Position numbers and translations under genes: made by a program
Assembly (NCBI GenBank): GCA_021821425.1
Contig: JAKACL010000024.1
Location: forward strand, 1-16,521
Length of the DNA: 16,521 nucleotides
Direction: 5' to 3'
Source: Pseudomonadota bacterium
GTDB taxonomy: Bacteria > Pseudomonadota > Gammaproteobacteria > Burkholderiales > Thiobacillaceae
In this document: positions 1-6,784 of the stretch, piece by piece
Numbering within the stretch: the first letter of the stretch is position 1
How the letters are laid out: each line of letters opens with the position of its first letter
The notes under the pieces: generated by a model
Seen by the model: only the letters and a program-made list of their open reading frames with translations
Databases searched by the model: none
What the model was told of the DNA's origin: nothing

Positions 1-495
1 CGCGACACCATGGAATACGCGATCGCGTTTGCCGAAACCGGCCACCTGTGCCTGTCGACGCTGCACGCCAACAGCGCCAACCAGGCCCTCGACCGCATCA
101 TCAACTTCTTCCCCGAGGAAAAGCGCGACCAGTTGCTGATGGACCTGTCGCTCAACCTCAAGGCCTTCATCTCGCAGCGCCTGATTCCGCGCAAGGGCAG
201 CACCGGCCGCGTCGCCGCGGTCGAAATCCTGCTCAACTCGCCGCTGATCGCCGATCTGATCTTCAAGGGCCATGTTCACGAAATCAAGGAGCTGATGTCG
301 AAGTCGCGCGAACTCGGCATGCAGACCTTCGACCAGGCGCTGTTCGACCTTTACGAAGCGGGCCTCGTCACCTACGAGGATGCGCTTCGCAATGCCGACA
401 GCCTCAACGACCTGCGCCTGAAGATCAAGCTGCACGGCCAGGAAGCCAAGGGGCGCGACATGATGGCGGGGCTCGATCACCTCGACATCGTCTGA
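1..495 (+). CDS. pilU: Type IV pilus retraction ATPase PilU, C-terminal part (5' end cut by window)
   Basis: This is the last 164 codons of a PilT/PilU-family secretion ATPase, a cytoplasmic hexameric motor that powers type IV pilus retraction and twitching. The frame is open from base 1, so the gene begins before the window; the ATG at 10 is internal. The visible part starts at the end of the Asp box (RDTMEYAIAFAETGH) and runs through the His box (STLHANSANQALDRI). It continues through the conserved C-terminal half: FPEEKRDQLLMDLSLNLKA, then SQRLIPRKG, then the MQTFDQALFDLYEAG block. The segment LRNADSLNDLRLKIKLHG and a tail extending beyond it fit PilU better than PilT, which ends sooner. 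Walker A and B lie outside the window, so catalytic competence cannot be judged. The gene ends just before a strong hairpin and converges with minus-strand genes. pilT usually lies immediately upstream of pilU, which would be off the left edge here. Confidence 0.9.
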   Translation, partial: RDTMEYAIAFAETGHLCLSTLHANSANQALDRIINFFPEEKRDQLLMDLSLNLKAFISQRLIPRKGSTGRVAAVEILLNSPLIADLIFKGHVHEIKELMSKSRELGMQTFDQALFDLYEAGLVTYEDALRNADSLNDLRLKIKLHGQEAKGRDMMAGLDHLDIV

Positions 496-502
496 GCACT
501 TT

Positions 503-552
503 CATCTGATAAAAAAACGGGGGGGCCTCGCACCCTGTTTTTTTATCGGATG
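503..552. terminator. Bidirectional rho-independent terminator between pilU and the convergent gene
   Basis: Bases 503-522 pair with 533-552 in a stem of about 20 bp with two G-U pairs and a 10-nt loop. The stem contains seven A residues (511-517) opposite seven T residues (538-544), so a transcript from either direction gets a GC-rich stem followed by a U-run. It lies 8 bp after the pilU stop and 20 bp from the stop of the minus-strand gene at 573. That is the expected place for a shared terminator of convergent genes. Confidence 0.9.
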
Positions 553-572
553 GGCGAATCAGACGGCTGGTT

Positions 573-842
573 TCATTCCGGATTGATCACGGCCTTCACG
601 TTCAGTCCGCGGTTGCCCGGCAACGCCTTGATCGCCTCGGCCGCAGCCTTGAGCGCGGCTTCCTCGCCGCCATGCTTCACCGTCAGATGCGCATCGTCCG
701 GCATCGGCGCGCCCAGCGACATCGGAATGATCGAGGCCTTGCCGCTGCCCGACGCAGCAAAATCGGCCACCAGGTAATAACTCCGGTAGACCTCGGCGCC
801 ATCGTCAAGGGTTCCGCTCAGGCGGAGGGCTGCGGTCATCAT
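573..842 (-). CDS. Small conserved-looking protein of unknown function, coupled to rlmL
   Basis: I do not recognise this 89-residue protein. The longer open frame extends upstream to 1061, but that part reads as an out-of-frame shadow of rlmL. The plausible start is ATG at 842 (MMTAALRLSG), five bases after the rlmL TGA, with ATG 839 as an alternative. There is only a weak GAG motif upstream, so translation probably depends on reinitiation after rlmL. The protein has no signal peptide, membrane segment or cysteine. Features are an N-terminal segment with SYYLVADFAASGSGKASI, which looks like beta strands with a Gly/Ser turn, and an Ala-rich helix (EEAALKAAAEAIKALPG) followed by a final strand (LNVKAVINPE). 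The GSGK stretch is not a complete Walker A motif. It is the last gene before the bidirectional terminator, so it is most likely cotranscribed with rlmL. Confidence 0.7.
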   Translation of the reverse strand: MMTAALRLSGTLDDGAEVYRSYYLVADFAASGSGKASIIPMSLGAPMPDDAHLTVKHGGEEAALKAAAEAIKALPGNRGLNVKAVINPE

Positions 843-847
843 TTCGC

Positions 848-2095
848 TCAAGCTTCGGCGTCGGTCGGCTTTTTCGTCCGCATCGAGCCTGCGATCAGCT
901 TGTACTGCAGGAAGCGGGTTTCGATCGGGCCGTTGAACAGCGGAATGCGGCGGCTGGCCTTGAGCCCGAGCAGCTTCGGCAACAGCGGATCGCCGGAGAT
1001 GATCCACGCCTCCCATCCGGCGAAATGCTTTTTCAGCCAGTCGCCCAGCAGCGGATACCACGCGGCCAGATCTTCGGCCTCGCCCAGCCGTTCGCCGTAG
1101 GGCGGGTTGGTGACGATGACACCGGCCGGCGTCGGCGCCTTGAGGTCAAGCACATCGGAGACTTTGAGTTCGACGGCGTCGCCATAGCCGGCGGCGTCGA
1201 GGTTATTGCGCGCCTTGTCGAGCACCCAGCGGTCCTGGTCGGCGCCGAAAATCGGCAGTTGGGCCGGGAGCGGCTTTTCCCGCGCCTGCGCCTCCATCTT
1301 GATGCGTGTCCACAAGGCCGCGTCGAAATCCCGGTAGTGCTCGAACGCAAAATGCCGCCCCCGCCCCGGCGCCCGGTTCAAGGTCATGTCCGCCGCCTCG
1401 AGCAGGATCGTGCCGGCGCCGCACATCGGGTCCAGAAGCGGCGTGCCGGGCTCCCAGCCGGACAGCATCAAGAGGCCGGCGGCGAGGTTTTCCTTCAGCG
1501 ATGCCGCGCTTGCCTCGCGCTTGAAGCCGCGCTTGAACAGGGGCTCCCCGCTGGTGTCGAGGTAGAAGGTCACCGCATCGGGAGTGAAGAACGCGTACAC
1601 CGGCACGTCGGGCGCCTCGGTGTCGACGCTGGGCCGCTCGCGCGTTTCCTCGCGGAAGCGGTCGCAGATCGCGTCCTTGATTTTCAGCGTGATGAAGTTA
1701 AGGCTTTTCAGCGGCGCGTTCTGGGCGCCGACCTTGACCGCGATGGTCTTCGTCACGTCGAACCACTCCGGCCACGGCAGGTCGAGCGCGGCGCGGTAGA
1801 TGTGCTCTTCCTTGCGGTAGCGCGTGTAGCCGACCTTGCGCAGGATGCGGGTGGCGATGCGCGAGCTGAGGTTGGCGCGCATCTCGGCGGCCGTATCGGC
1901 CATGAACAGCACGCCGGCCGGCACCTGGCGCACCACCTGCGCGCCGGCGGCCGCAAGCTCGATTTCGAGCAGCGCCTCCAGCCCGCGCGGGCAGGTGGCA
2001 AAATGGCTGGCCGGCGGCAGCGCCTCGCGCTCGGGGCGGACCGGATGCGGCGTTTTGCTGCGACGGGGCGGGGAACTGCGGGACTGGGATTTCAA
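848..2095 (-). CDS. rlmL: 23S rRNA (guanine-N2) methyltransferase, RlmL-type, THUMP domain
   Basis: A 415-residue class I SAM-dependent methyltransferase of the COG0116 family. By homology it should methylate N2 of a 23S rRNA guanine (G2445 in E. coli numbering) in the cytoplasm. Residues ~75-185 look like a ferredoxin-like/THUMP RNA-binding region. The Rossmann methyltransferase domain follows, with the SAM-binding motif LDPMCGAGTILLEAA (~221-235) and the catalytic TNPPYGERLG (329-338), the N-P-P-Y signature of exocyclic amino N-methyltransferases. In E. coli this unit is fused to RlmK in a ~700-residue protein; here only the RlmL half is present. The start appears to be TTG at 2095 with GGAAAG eight bases upstream. 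No ATG or GTG offers a full-length alternative. The first ~28 residues are a basic, Pro-rich extension before the conserved HFATCPRGLE, so the exact start is uncertain. A small gene follows five bases after the stop. Confidence 0.85.
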   Translation of the reverse strand: MKSQSRSSPPRRSKTPHPVRPEREALPPASHFATCPRGLEALLEIELAAAGAQVVRQVPAGVLFMADTAAEMRANLSSRIATRILRKVGYTRYRKEEHIYRAALDLPWPEWFDVTKTIAVKVGAQNAPLKSLNFITLKIKDAICDRFREETRERPSVDTEAPDVPVYAFFTPDAVTFYLDTSGEPLFKRGFKREASAASLKENLAAGLLMLSGWEPGTPLLDPMCGAGTILLEAADMTLNRAPGRGRHFAFEHYRDFDAALWTRIKMEAQAREKPLPAQLPIFGADQDRWVLDKARNNLDAAGYGDAVELKVSDVLDLKAPTPAGVIVTNPPYGERLGEAEDLAAWYPLLGDWLKKHFAGWEAWIISGDPLLPKLLGLKASRRIPLFNGPIETRFLQYKLIAGSMRTKKPTDAEA

Positions 2096-2140
2096 ACGGG
2101 GCTTTCCGGGGAAGATCGAAAAATAGCGTACAGACTCAAG

Positions 2141-2229
2141 CTGTCGTTGCGAGGAACGAAACGAGAACGCAATCCAGCTTGCCGCTCGATTGGAGGGTCC
2201 GACTGGATTCGCTTCGTTCGCAATGACAG
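2141..2229. repeat. REP-like palindromic intergenic element
   Basis: An imperfect inverted repeat fills most of the gap between hemJ and rlmL. The left arm (2141-2176) begins CTGTCGTTGCGAGGAACG and ends GCAATCCAG. The right arm (2203-2229) begins CTGGATTCGCTTCG and ends CGCAATGACAG. The arms pair apart from a roughly 9-base excess in the left arm, around a 26-nt centre. From memory, the TTGCGAGGA/GCAATCC pattern resembles a palindromic repeat dispersed in many bacterial genomes. The element ends two bases from the hemJ stop and could act as a 3'-UTR hairpin that protects or processes hemJ mRNA. There is no transposase. Confidence 0.75.
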
Positions 2230-2231
2230 TC

Positions 2232-2645
2232 CTAAAACGGTTTCAACACCACCAGCAGCACCACGAGCAGCAGCACGATCACCGGTATTTCATTGAACCA
2301 GCGGAACCAAACATGCGACCTGGCGTTCTGTCTGGCTTCGAACTGGCGCAGCAGGCGTTTGCAGACATGGTGATAACCGACCAGTCCGGCGACCAGAACC
2401 AGCTTTGCCCACATCCAGTTCATGTTGATCGGGAAATAGGCGAACCACAGCCAGAAGCCCGTGATCAGCGTCAGCCACATGATCGGCGAGACGAACCGAT
2501 ACAATTTGCGCGCCATCAGCAGCAGGCGGTCGTACGCTGCATCGTTGCTTTCCATCGCCAGGTTGACGAACAGGCGCGGCAGGTAGAACAGGCCGGCAAA
2601 CCAGCTGACCACCATCACGATATGAAACGCTTTCAGCCACAGCAT
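2232..2645 (-). CDS. hemJ: HemJ-type protoporphyrinogen IX oxidase (CopD-like/UPF0093 membrane protein)
   Basis: A 137-residue inner-membrane protein, close to the usual ~140-residue size of the HemJ/UPF0093 family. HemJ oxidises protoporphyrinogen IX to protoporphyrin IX, the penultimate step of haem synthesis in bacteria lacking HemG/HemY. The N-terminus MLWLKAFHIVMVVSWFAGLFYLPRLFV carries the family hallmark, an early His (H8) and the WFAGLFYLPRLFV block within the first helix. Further hydrophobic segments lie at ~52-71 (VSPIMWLTLITGFWLWF), ~78-97 (WMWAKLVLVAGLVGYHH) and ~117-136 (WFNEIPVIVLLLVVLLVVL), giving four helices. In databases such proteins are often labelled only CopD family, so the alternative is an uncharacterised CopD-like membrane protein. 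The ATG at 2645 overlaps the divergent thioredoxin start, and there is no good Shine-Dalgarno. The palindromic element lies directly downstream. Confidence 0.78.
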   Translation of the reverse strand: MLWLKAFHIVMVVSWFAGLFYLPRLFVNLAMESNDAAYDRLLLMARKLYRFVSPIMWLTLITGFWLWFAYFPINMNWMWAKLVLVAGLVGYHHVCKRLLRQFEARQNARSHVWFRWFNEIPVIVLLLVVLLVVLKPF

Positions 2646-3177
2646 GGATAAACAGACCCTGAAGAAATGGACGCCCAGTCCGCTGACCCTGATTTTACTG
2701 GGTTTGGTCGCCTACCTGTGGTTTCGCCCGCCGGCCGAGGTCAGCGAGGAGAATCGCCCCGCCCCGCCCTGGGCCGTGACCCTGCCCGACGGCCGCACGC
2801 TGAGCAGCGACACGCTCAAGGGCCGCGTCGTGCTGGTCAACTTCTGGGCGACCTGGTGCCCTTACTGCCGCAAGGAGAAGCCGGTGATCGACCGCTTCTG
2901 GAAAGACCATCGCGAGCGGGGTTTCGAGGTCATCTCGATCAGCATCGACGATACGCCGGAACAAATCGCCGACTGGATGCAGGACAAGGACTACGCCTTC
3001 ATGGCCGCGCCGACCAATGCCTCGGTGGCCGCCGCCTTCGGCAACGTGGCCAGCGTGCCGACCTCGTTTATCGTCGATACCGATGGACAGATTCGCCACA
3101 AGATCGCCGGACAGGTGCATTATCCCCGGCTGGAAAAACTCGTCGTCCCCCTGCTTCCCCGGGCCACACAGCCATGA
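2644..3177 (+). CDS. Membrane-anchored TlpA/ResA-like thioredoxin-fold protein
   Basis: A 177-residue protein with a cytoplasmic basic start, one N-terminal membrane segment (~13-28, PLTLILLGLVAYLWFR) and a periplasmic thioredoxin fold. The redox motif is WATWCPYCRKE, with Cys72 and Cys75; the cis-Pro loop is SVPTSFIVD (P139). Proteins of this TlpA/ResA/DsbE type reduce or isomerise disulfides outside the cytoplasm, often for cytochrome c maturation or copper-site assembly. The substrate here is unknown. An in-frame stop at 2623-2625 and the absence of other starts fix the ATG at 2644, although no Shine-Dalgarno is visible. That ATG overlaps the hemJ ATG on the other strand. slyX begins inside its stop codon. 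A second TlpA-like gene lies at 10106-10600, so the two are probably paralogues with different partners. Confidence 0.88.
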   Translation: MDKQTLKKWTPSPLTLILLGLVAYLWFRPPAEVSEENRPAPPWAVTLPDGRTLSSDTLKGRVVLVNFWATWCPYCRKEKPVIDRFWKDHRERGFEVISISIDDTPEQIADWMQDKDYAFMAAPTNASVAAAFGNVASVPTSFIVDTDGQIRHKIAGQVHYPRLEKLVVPLLPRATQP

Positions 3178-3377
3178 CCGCATCCCGCCTCGTCGAACTC
3201 GAAACCAAGCTCGCCTTCGCCGAAGACCTGCTCGACACGCTCAACCAGACCGTGGCCCGCCAGCAGGGCCAGATCGATTCATTGCAGCAACAACTGCGAC
3301 TGCTGCACCAGCAGATCCGGGACGCAGCGCCGGACACGGCTCGCGGACCGCGCGACGAGATCCCCCCGCACTACTGA
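3174..3377 (+). CDS. slyX: SlyX family protein
   Basis: A 67-residue SlyX homologue. It starts at ATG 3174, overlapping the TGA of the thioredoxin gene (ATGA), so translation is probably coupled; no Shine-Dalgarno of its own is visible. Most of the protein is one amphipathic, Gln-rich coiled coil (~5-50: LVELETKLAFAEDLLDTLN, then ARQQGQIDSLQQQLRLLHQQI). It ends in the family's typical short C-terminal PPHY. Length and ending match SlyX, a small cytoplasmic protein found beside slyD in enterics whose molecular function is unknown. Here the neighbours are hemJ and a TlpA-like gene, not slyD. Its stop lies seven bases from the stop of the convergent GGDEF-EAL gene, with no obvious terminator between them. 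Confidence 0.92.
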   Translation: MTASRLVELETKLAFAEDLLDTLNQTVARQQGQIDSLQQQLRLLHQQIRDAAPDTARGPRDEIPPHY

Positions 3378-3384
3378 ATGCAGT

Positions 3385-6240
3385 CTAGACCGCACTGATG
3401 GCCCCGGGAAAAGGCTGCGCGCCGGCCAGCAGCGCCACCAGCTCAGGCTCGGGCATCGGCCGGGCGTAGTAATAACCCTGGGCCCGCAGGCAGCCATGCT
3501 GCGTCAGGAAAGCCTCCTGCTCCGCGTGTTCGACGCCTTCGGCGATTACCTGCAACCCCAGGTTGGCCGACAGCGACAGGATGGCCTGGACGATGGCGGC
3601 ATCGTCTGCGTCGGCGGCGATGTCGCGGATGAAGCTGCGGTCGATCTTGAGTTCGCTGATCGGCAGCAGCTTGAGGCGGCTGAGCGAGGAGTGGCCGGTG
3701 CCGAAATCGTCGATGGCGATGCTGAGGCCCAACTGGCGCAGCGCCGTCATGATCTCCAGGCCGATGGCCTCGCTCTCCATGATGCTGCTTTCGGTCAGTT
3801 CCAGCACGATGTGCGCGGGCGCCACGCCGATTTCGGCAAACATGGCCGCCAGCCGTTGCGGCAGGTCCTTCTGCAGCAGCTGCTTGCCGGACAGGTTGAT
3901 GTGCAGCGCAAAGTCTTCAAGGGAGATTCCCCCGCGCTCCCAGCGCTTCAGCGCGAGGCAGGCCTCGCGGATGACCCATTCGCCCAGCGGAACGATCAGG
4001 CCGGTGTCCTCGGCCAGCGGGATGAAATGGTCGGGCGGGATTGCGCCTTCTTCCGGGTCGATCCAGCGCAGCAGGGCCTCGGCACCGCAGATGCGCCGGC
4101 TGTCGAGGCGCACCAGCGGCTGGTAGTGCAGCGTCAGCGCGCGCCGGTCGAACGCGCTGCGCAGCCGCGTTTCCAGCTGGATGCGCCGCATCGCGCGTTC
4201 GGTAATGCCCTGCTCGTAAAAATGGAAGGCGTTGCGGCCGCGCTCCTTCGACTTGTACATGGCGGCATCGGCATGTTTCAGCAGCGTCTCGGCGTCGCGC
4301 CCGTCCTCGGGATAGACGCTGATGCCGACGCTGGCGGAAACGTGCAGCGGATAGTTGCCGATGTGCAGCATCTTTTCCAGCGTATGGATGATTTTTTCCG
4401 CCACCATCGCGGCCGCTTCGCTGTCGCGTACGCTTTCGAGCAGCACAACGAACTCGTCGCCGCCCAGGCGCGACAGCGTGTCCTCGTCGCGCACCAGGGC
4501 CTTCAGGCGGCCCGCCACCGCCTGCAGCACGGCGTCGCCGATGGCATGGCCGAGGCTGTCGTTGATCGTCTTGAAACGGTCCAGGTCGATGAACAGCACC
4601 GCCATGCGCGTGCCTGCACGGTCGGCGCGGCTGGCGGCATGGCGCAGCCGGTCCATCAGCAGGACCCGGTTCGGCAGGCCGGTCAGGGCGTCGTGGTAGG
4701 CGATGTACTCCAGATGCGCATCCTTTTCGCGCAAGGCCTGCTCCGCCTGCTTCCAGGCGGTGACGTCCTGGACCGTGCCGATCATGCGGATGGGGGTGTC
4801 GCCCTCCATCTGCACTTCCGCGCTTTCGTGCACGATGCGAATGCGGCCGTCGGGACGCACGATGCGGTGGTCGATCGCGTACGACTGGCCAGTTTCCAGC
4901 GCGCGGCGAACGGCCGCCTCGACGGTCGCCCGGTCGTCCGGATGCACGCGTGCGAGAAAAGCCGGGTAGCTGGCTTCGAATTCAGACGCATCGACACCGA
5001 ACAGGCGATAGATGCCCTCCGACCAGAACAGCCGGTTCTGCGGGATCAGCCAGTCCCAGTTGCCCATCTGGGCGATGCGCTGCGCGCGGTCGAGGCTGTC
5101 CCTGATATCGCCCACCTGCTTCGAGGCGCGGGCGATCTGTCGATTCTTTCTGACGAACAGCAGCAGCGACAGGGCCAGGCTGAGGAATAGCAGCCCTGCC
5201 AGGCCATACAGCATGCCGACGATGGTCGGACGATTGGCCTCATAGAACGTGGGTGGGCTGTTGATGAGCCGGACATGGCGCGCAATGTCGCGGGGCAGGT
5301 TGAGTCCTGCGCGCTGCAGCTCCGTTGCATCCACGATGTACGCGTTGGGGCTGTTCTCGTTCGGCGGCAGCGCGCTGAGCGGCGTGCCGTCCAGATGCCG
5401 GATCAGCAACTGCGCGGCGGCCTGCCCCTGGCGCGGCCCGCTGGTGACGTAGCCGCCAAGCACGCCCGGATAGAGGTAGGCATCCTCCATGCTGAACACG
5501 ACGAAGTCGCCGCTGCCCACGATGGCTTTCACGGTCTCGGGCAGCGTGAGCGTGCGGCCGTCGCGATCGGCCATGTTTCCAAGCGTGCTCAGGAACACGA
5601 AGCGTTCCTGGCGGGCGCGCAGGCGTTCGACCAGATCGTCGATGCGGCGTGCGGAAATGAAGGTCGCCTGGATGCCGGGATGCTTCCGCAAGGCCTGCGT
5701 GATCTCGCTTTCGATGGCGAGAAAGGTTTCGCTCGCGTCGCCGACGATGACGATCTCGCGGATGTCGGGGTCGATCCCGCGCATCAGGTCGAGGTTGGGA
5801 ACGATGTCCTTTTTCTCGAACACGCCGGTGATACGCGCCGGGTCGATTTGCGTGCGCACGTCGGGGTTGTTGACGCCGGAAAAGAATACCGGCACCCCGG
5901 GGAACACCGCCGACAGATGGGACCGCGCAAAAGACAGACCATTGTCATCGGTGACATAGATCGCCGCGGGCCGGTAGCCGCGATACTTCTGCCGCAGATG
6001 ATCGCCGATCAGCTCGGCATGGGCGGCGCTGTAACCGGCGCGCTTGCTGTCGAGATACTCGACGCTGAGGTCGTACGCCCGCGACGGGTCCGCGTTCAGT
6101 GCCGCAACGAAACCCTGATGCTGGCCGCGCGTCCACGGATATTCCTGGCTATAGGCATGCAGGACGAACACCGGCGTCGGCACGGCTGCCTGCGCAGGTG
6201 CACAACACCAGCTCACTAAAAACAGCAGCGCATATCGCAT
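3385..6240 (-). CDS. Membrane sensor with ABC_sub_bind-like periplasmic domain, PAS, GGDEF and EAL
   Basis: A 951-residue cyclic di-GMP enzyme. A signal peptide (~1-19) precedes a periplasmic region (~20-325) that resembles the ABC_sub_bind (TrpX-like) solute-binding fold, with segments such as VFVLHAYSQEYPW and VFFSGVNNPD. A transmembrane helix follows (~341-363, VGMLYGLAGLLFLSLALSLLL). A PAS domain of the PAS_3 type spans ~385-500, with GNWDWLIPQNRLFWS and the terminal GTVQDVTAWK. In the GGDEF domain (~510-672) the signature RLGGDEFVVL is intact (593-597) and an inhibitory I-site RxxD is present (R584, D587). The EAL domain (~685-940) has EAL at 721-723, LELTES (E814, E817), IDDFGTG (D844, D845), LKID (K865) and EGVE (E901). 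Both diguanylate cyclase and phosphodiesterase activities therefore look possible. It would couple binding of a periplasmic ligand to cyclic di-GMP level. It is the last gene of a minus-strand run. Confidence 0.93.
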   Translation of the reverse strand: MRYALLFLVSWCCAPAQAAVPTPVFVLHAYSQEYPWTRGQHQGFVAALNADPSRAYDLSVEYLDSKRAGYSAAHAELIGDHLRQKYRGYRPAAIYVTDDNGLSFARSHLSAVFPGVPVFFSGVNNPDVRTQIDPARITGVFEKKDIVPNLDLMRGIDPDIREIVIVGDASETFLAIESEITQALRKHPGIQATFISARRIDDLVERLRARQERFVFLSTLGNMADRDGRTLTLPETVKAIVGSGDFVVFSMEDAYLYPGVLGGYVTSGPRQGQAAAQLLIRHLDGTPLSALPPNENSPNAYIVDATELQRAGLNLPRDIARHVRLINSPPTFYEANRPTIVGMLYGLAGLLFLSLALSLLLFVRKNRQIARASKQVGDIRDSLDRAQRIAQMGNWDWLIPQNRLFWSEGIYRLFGVDASEFEASYPAFLARVHPDDRATVEAAVRRALETGQSYAIDHRIVRPDGRIRIVHESAEVQMEGDTPIRMIGTVQDVTAWKQAEQALREKDAHLEYIAYHDALTGLPNRVLLMDRLRHAASRADRAGTRMAVLFIDLDRFKTINDSLGHAIGDAVLQAVAGRLKALVRDEDTLSRLGGDEFVVLLESVRDSEAAAMVAEKIIHTLEKMLHIGNYPLHVSASVGISVYPEDGRDAETLLKHADAAMYKSKERGRNAFHFYEQGITERAMRRIQLETRLRSAFDRRALTLHYQPLVRLDSRRICGAEALLRWIDPEEGAIPPDHFIPLAEDTGLIVPLGEWVIREACLALKRWERGGISLEDFALHINLSGKQLLQKDLPQRLAAMFAEIGVAPAHIVLELTESSIMESEAIGLEIMTALRQLGLSIAIDDFGTGHSSLSRLKLLPISELKIDRSFIRDIAADADDAAIVQAILSLSANLGLQVIAEGVEHAEQEAFLTQHGCLRAQGYYYARPMPEPELVALLAGAQPFPGAISAV

Positions 6241-6287
6241 GTCTGGATTCGGGACCGACGGTTAGGCGATTAATCGACCATGCGGGC

Positions 6288-6752
6288 TTATTCTTGCACG
6301 CCACAAGCGAGTTCGATCTTCAACACCACCTTGCGGATTCTGCCGGCGCTGACCAGCGGCGCGTGCGCATCGTCGGGAAAAAACACGCAGAACGATCCCG
6401 GCGGCGTGGCAACCCAGCTTGCCGGCGCGTCGTTGAAAAAGCCGATGTCGCGCGCGGGATCGTATTCCGTCGCCGGCGCCAGGCAGTCGGCCAGCGGCTT
6501 CCAGCCCATTTCGTCGACCCCTGCGAGCACCAGCTGGATATCGATATAGCGCCGATGGCTTTCCAGCTGTGCCTCCGCCCGCGTGCGGCCGGCGCAGTCC
6601 TCGACGATGGCGAACAGCTGCTCGCCCGCGATGGCATGCCGGCCGGGCGCCAGCGCATCGAGGTCCGTGCTGCGCAGAAAGTCGAAGGCCCGCGCAAACA
6701 GCGGGTGCAGATTCGAATAACGGTCGGCCCGGGCCAGGGTGTCGAGAATCAT
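6288..6752 (-). CDS. YhcH/YjgK/YiaL family (DUF386) protein, possible sugar anomerase
   Basis: A 154-residue cupin-like protein of the YhcH/YjgK/YiaL family, of normal family length. The start is ATG 6752 (MILDTLARADRY), preceded by GGAG at a seven-base spacing; the longer open frame overlaps the upstream gene and is not used. Family motifs are SHRRYIDIQLVLAGVDEMGW (~74-93), YDPARDIGFFND (~107-118) and FCVFFPDDAHAPLV (~130-143), with the conserved His/Asp/Glu residues expected at the metal or sugar site. E. coli YhcH (NanQ) is an N-acetylneuraminate anomerase, and other members sit with sugar-catabolism genes. No sialic acid or other sugar genes are visible here, so the substrate is unknown. 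It lies between two cyclic di-GMP genes, 32 bp after one and 47 bp before the other. Confidence 0.88.
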   Translation of the reverse strand: MILDTLARADRYSNLHPLFARAFDFLRSTDLDALAPGRHAIAGEQLFAIVEDCAGRTRAEAQLESHRRYIDIQLVLAGVDEMGWKPLADCLAPATEYDPARDIGFFNDAPASWVATPPGSFCVFFPDDAHAPLVSAGRIRKVVLKIELACGVQE

Positions 6753-6784
6753 GTGCGGACTCCAGGAAAAATCGCAGGCCGGTT

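Noticed and set aside
750..790. The GSGK stretch in the small unknown protein as a nucleotide-binding loop.
   Set aside because: It lacks the GxxxxGK[ST] spacing, and the protein is too small for a P-loop fold.
1025..2296. A 423-codon plus-strand frame over rlmL that runs into hemJ.
   Set aside because: It is the complementary strand of a recognised methyltransferase, and it also reads through the palindromic repeat, as random open frames do.
3378..3390. A possible terminator between convergent slyX and the GGDEF-EAL gene.
   Set aside because: Only the 8-bp palindrome GTCTAGAC is present, with no stem-loop and T-run; the genes are only seven bases apart.
3496..5190. A 564-codon plus-strand frame over the GGDEF-EAL gene.
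   Set aside because: It is antisense to intact GGDEF and EAL motifs and shows no coding features of its own.
6267..6276. The 10-bp palindrome CGATTAATCG between the YhcH gene and the GGDEF-EAL gene.
   Set aside because: It is short, with no promoter elements around it and no flanking symmetry; it could easily arise by chance.
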